Positions 61,255 through 64,000 of a DNA stretch of 64,000 nucleotides are shown here, one piece after another. The notes under the pieces were generated by a model. The model saw nothing but the letters and a program-made list of their open reading frames with translations, was not told where the DNA came from and did not search any database. The position numbers and the translations under genes were made by a program. Each line of letters opens with the position of its first letter. Within the stretch, counting starts at the first letter, position 1. This DNA comes from Agapetus fuscipes (lineage: Eukaryota > Arthropoda > Insecta > Trichoptera > Glossosomatidae), in NCBI GenBank assembly GCA_951799405.1, contig OX637337.1:3472001-3536000 (forward strand). Reading direction: 5' to 3'.

Positions 61255-61612
61255 AATGTATCGAAACTACTGCTCTCGCCAGAGGCGCTGCTTCAGTTTC
61301 TATACATTTTTGTAAAATTCTTATGTTGAGTTTTTAGTTTTATACTTAATGTACAAACACATACCAATCTTATAAGAAACGACCGGTGTTGTACTGAAAC
61401 AATGTGATTTTAACTATCTAAAGTACCTACTACCTACTGTCTTGAAATTCAACCAAAATATGTATGAAAACTGTAACCCTCACTAGAGGCGCTGTTTTAG
61501 TTTCAATGTGTTTTTTTTGTAAGACGCTATGGTTGAGTTTTATATTTAGGTACTAGAATATACCAATCTTACATCAAATGACCGGTGTTGAACTGAATCG
61601 AGGTGATTCTAT
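61255..61612 (+). repeat. Family E, two tandem copies
   Basis: Both contain CTC..CAGAGGCGCTG/TAGAGGCGCTG..TTTCAGTTTC, GTTGAGTTTT, ATACCAATCTTA and GACCGGTGTTG..CTGAA. The copies start at about 61263 and 61460. The core word also occurs singly at 20.0 and 30.9 kb. Confidence 0.75.
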
Positions 61613-61740
61613 TTTGATTTTTACCATGGTAAATTGTTGTTACTTTTAGGGTTAATGGCTCAGTTGTTATCGCTTCTGATGATGAAACTTTAAAGTCCAG
61701 GGTTAGGTGTCATAAGATTTGAATGTCTTTTGATTTTATT

Positions 61741-61995
61741 TGACCGGTCCGTAGCTCAGTGGTAACACTTCGGGCTCTGAATGGGAAGGTTGTGGGTTCG
61801 AATCCCGGCGGAGCACAAAAAATATACCATTTATATTTTCAAATTTGCTCTTCGCTGGGTTGAAAAATTCATAAAAACCTTTACCAATGACCGGTCACCA
61901 AAGGTCCATCCAGCCTTACAGCAACTGGGTCTTGCTTGAGAATTGGCGCTTTGAAGCAACGACGACTAAGCTCGTAAAGAGGTCGATAGCAAATA
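61741..61995 (+). mobile_element. A-B composite SINE, cut after the B head start
   Basis: Near-consensus SINE-A head (GACCGGTCCGTAGCTCAGTGG, GGGTTCGAATCCCGG) and body, then GCTCGTAAAGAGGTCGATAGC, where the B head is cut off. Confidence 0.9.
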
Positions 61996-62526
61996 AAGTC
62001 AATATTAAGAAAAATAATATTGGAAAAAATAAAAAACGAATATGTAATTGTGTGTTGTCGGTGTGAGATAATAAAAGAGTCTGTGAAGTCTCTTAAGAAA
62101 TAAATAGATTTTAGGTACATATGTATATACATAATTTGTATTTAAAATTGATTTGTATTCTTCGAGATTGCGTGAGTATTTGGTCGGATATTCTAGTAAA
62201 GTCTCTTGCGTAACGATTCGCAAAGATTCGAGAATGATCTTTATTGTGACTATTAAATAAGGGACAAAGCTCTTTGTAGCCAGAGAAGCTAATCGAACGT
62301 TGTATTGTGCAGGTGTAAAGTGACTCTGTCACAAACGAATCTGAAATAAATCGTGTAAAAAGAACATAAGTCAAGAATGACAAATTCAATAACAGATAAA
62401 GACAAAAACGATCAGAAAAAGATATAACCAAAGCCAATACAAACAAAAAATGGAATACTTCTTCCATCCGATACAAATTGCTGGTCGGTGTCCCTTGTTT
62501 GTGTGTTTACAAGTATGTTAAGTAGA
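61996..62526. other. Unassigned
   Basis: A minus-strand 121-codon ORF (62476-62111) is Phe/Leu/Ser-rich with no recognised domain. Probably chance. Confidence 0.4.
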
Positions 62527-62735
62527 CACTTCATGCCTTTAGTGCTTGTTTGTCATATCTCCAACAGAGGTAACTTCACATGAGAAATGTTTATATATGT
62601 AGTGGAGCAGTGAAAACTGGAAATTGATTTTTAAAATATTTGAAACAACTCTCACAATATCGTGTTTTACGTTTTCTTCTTAGCTCAGACTGTGTAGAAA
62701 ATGATTCTCAACACAATTGCATTGAAAGGTAATAA
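62527..62735 (+). mobile_element. MITE G
   Basis: GCCTTTAGTGCTTGTTTGTC at the left, interior AACAACTCTCACAATATCGTG, ending AATTGCATTGAAAGG. The right terminal repeat is missing. Confidence 0.77.
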
Positions 62736-62737
62736 CG

Positions 62738-63228
62738 CAAAACGTAACTAAGCTACACATATAGTGTAACTACTTGCTGCGTTTCACCGAAAGGGTCGCA
62801 TGTGGGACCTATTTATTTTTACAGGTAAGGGGGCCGGCCTCACACCAACCATTTTCAATTGAAGTGGGGGTTTTCCAGCTCCCGGGGGGGCTGGTTCTCA
62901 TTTCTTGTGAAGGCTGAGTAAGCCTTTGAGATCGAACCCTTGCTCTCGGCATGGAATGCAAGCATTCTACCAATTGAGCTTTCGACCTTCTACGAGCTTG
63001 ATCGTCGTCTCTACAAAGCGCCAATTCTTAAGCAAGACTCAGTTGCTGTCAGGCTGTATTGACCTTTGGTGACCGGTCATTGGTAAAGGTTTTATGAATT
63101 TTTTCAACCCAGCGAAGAGCAAATTTGAAAATATAAATGGTTTATTTTATGTGCTCCGCCGGGAATCGAACCCACATCCTTCCCATTCAGAGTCCGAGTG
63201 TTACCACTGAACTACGGACCGGTACGAA
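62738..63228 (-). mobile_element. A-B composite SINE, near complete
   Basis: SINE-B end and body (62738-62925), a shortened B head (GAGATCGAACCC...CAATTGAGCTTTCGACC), the junction TTCTACGAGC at about 62990, and a complete SINE-A to GAACTACGGACCGGT. It shares the same post-head deletion in B as the 50.1 kb copy, so the two are copies of one composite source rather than independent joins. Confidence 0.91.
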
Positions 63229-63594
63229 TCTTTGAATCAAATGGTAGATAAGCCAAACTGGGGGGACGACTTGGAGTAGAATGGAGGCTCCGATAAGACG
63301 ATCTCTCCGTTTGTGATCAACAAATCTAAACCCAATAATATCGTTTAGCAATAAATAAAGGAAAATGGAACAGTGCCCTCGGTGTGCGTGGCAGTTTCAA
63401 TACAATTTTTGGGAAAACTTTGTCACTGAGTTTAAGGTTTTGTGTTTGGAGTATAGACCTGTAATTACGGTATCCAAAGAACCGTGACTTTGGAGCTGAT
63501 TTGGGTAAATTATTCACAAAAAAGTGTAGTTGGCTTCAACATCACTTTACACGCACTGGGCAGTACAAGTGTGTTGATTTTGTAACAATAAACG
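63229..63594. other. Unassigned
   Basis: No gene or repeat recognised. Confidence 0.4.
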
Positions 63595-63760
63595 TAGAGG
63601 AAGACCGAGGAAGGTATGGATGGACCAAATATCCGAAATTGCGAATATCCAGAGTCCTAATAAAAGAAGAGCCTGTATGAAAAAGATTAAGACTCTGGAG
63701 GAAATGAAAGAAGTATGTGAGGGCAGAAAGAAATGGCGGTTAGGGTTTATTAAATTGGAA
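63595..63760 (+). pseudogene. LINE RT C-terminal fragment
   Basis: Plus-strand frame RGRPRKVWMDQISEIANIQS, then NKRRACMKKIKTLEEMKEVC and EGRKKWR. It matches the 10.5 kb fragment nearly residue for residue (DQISEIAN, KRRACMK, EMKEV). No RT motifs remain. Confidence 0.85.
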
Positions 63761-63829
63761 TTTGTTTTCTGTTTTAGTTTTGATGTCCATAGATATTTAT
63801 TGATTTAAAAAATGTAATATGTCGTGTAT

Positions 63830-64000
63830 GTTCCTTGACTTATAGGTTGGTATGCGGTTGACCACCCATGCTGTAAAAATGGTTCACTTTGCTAATGTCA
63901 CCCATGTCTCAGGGAAGGACGGCAAGAGTATGTCAATTTGAGATTTGGTTTTTATGTTGTAGGTTCACATGCGGCATGTGCCAGCGCGAACTTGTACCTA
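63830..64000 (+). mobile_element. Family C copy, continues past window end
   Basis: GTTCCTTGACTTATAGGTTGG, GGTTCACTTTGC, TCTCAGGGAAGGACGGC, TTCACATGCGGCATGTG, GCGCGAACTTGTACC, then the window ends. Confidence 0.9.

Noticed and set aside
62111..62476. 121-codon minus-strand ORF
   Set aside because: Phe/Leu/Ser-rich, no domain, no codon bias unlike its surroundings; not supported as a gene.

Overview
The window reads as a gene-free, repeat-saturated stretch of a eukaryotic nuclear genome, most likely a moth or butterfly. The evidence is AT-rich sequence, frequent TAGGTACCTACCTA-type words, tRNA-derived and 5S-derived SINEs, RTE/CR1-like LINE remnants and many small palindromic DNA transposons (MITEs). 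I found no host protein-coding gene, functional tRNA gene, rRNA gene or CRISPR array. The lepidopteran call is inference from sequence style, not from an alignment.

Repeat families as named here. SINE-A: about 300 bp, tRNA-like head (B box GGTTCGAATCC, then CCCGGCGGAGCAC), with two alternative 3' ends: A1 (...GGCTCTTGAGGTGTGA...AATAAATCATCCTAATATT) and A2 (...CTCTAGAATCTAGGGAG...poly-A). SINE-B: about 330 bp, head GGTCGATAGCTCAGTTGG...GGTTCGAATCCCACCGAGG, ending TGTGTAGCTTAGTTGCGTTT. Family C: about 250 bp, start TTCCTTGACTTATAGGTTGG, end TTGCAACTTAGATTAG with a (GATTA)n tail, around 40 full or partial copies. Families D and K: rarer tRNA-like heads. Families E and F: unclassified dispersed repeats. 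G, H, I, J, L, M: MITEs. Hammerhead (HHR) families: elements with a hammerhead-ribozyme core.

Layout. 0-2 kb holds a 5'-truncated LINE whose reverse-transcriptase frame is open and leaves the window. 2-9 kb holds SINE-B and C copies, a hAT-type MITE inside a SINE-B, and a near-perfect 239-bp palindrome carrying a hammerhead core in each arm. 9-22 kb is SINE-A/B/C with LINE 3' ends, including an RTE-like C-terminus at 18 kb and a CR1-like piece inside a C copy at 21 kb. 22.2-23.0 kb is a three-layer nest of DNA transposons. 23-26 kb is mostly unassigned AT-rich DNA with a 21-bp minisatellite. 26-34 kb holds SINE mosaics and an inverted minisatellite. 35.2 kb has a textbook heat-shock-type promoter with no gene after it. 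36-45 kb carries LINE ends, MITEs and two 5S rRNA-tRNA chimeric SINEs. 45-56 kb has A/B composite SINEs and a 146-bp tandem of SINE-A heads. 56-64 kb is more of the same, with a second hammerhead at 60.8 kb.

Nothing here works together as an operon or pathway. The coherent biology is transposition: LINE fragments supply the reverse-transcriptase machinery, SINEs carry pol III-like heads and recombine into chimeras, and DNA transposons insert into the SINEs. The ordering of nested insertions gives a relative chronology. Family boundaries were set by eye and are good to about 5-20 bp unless a target-site duplication (TSD) is quoted.
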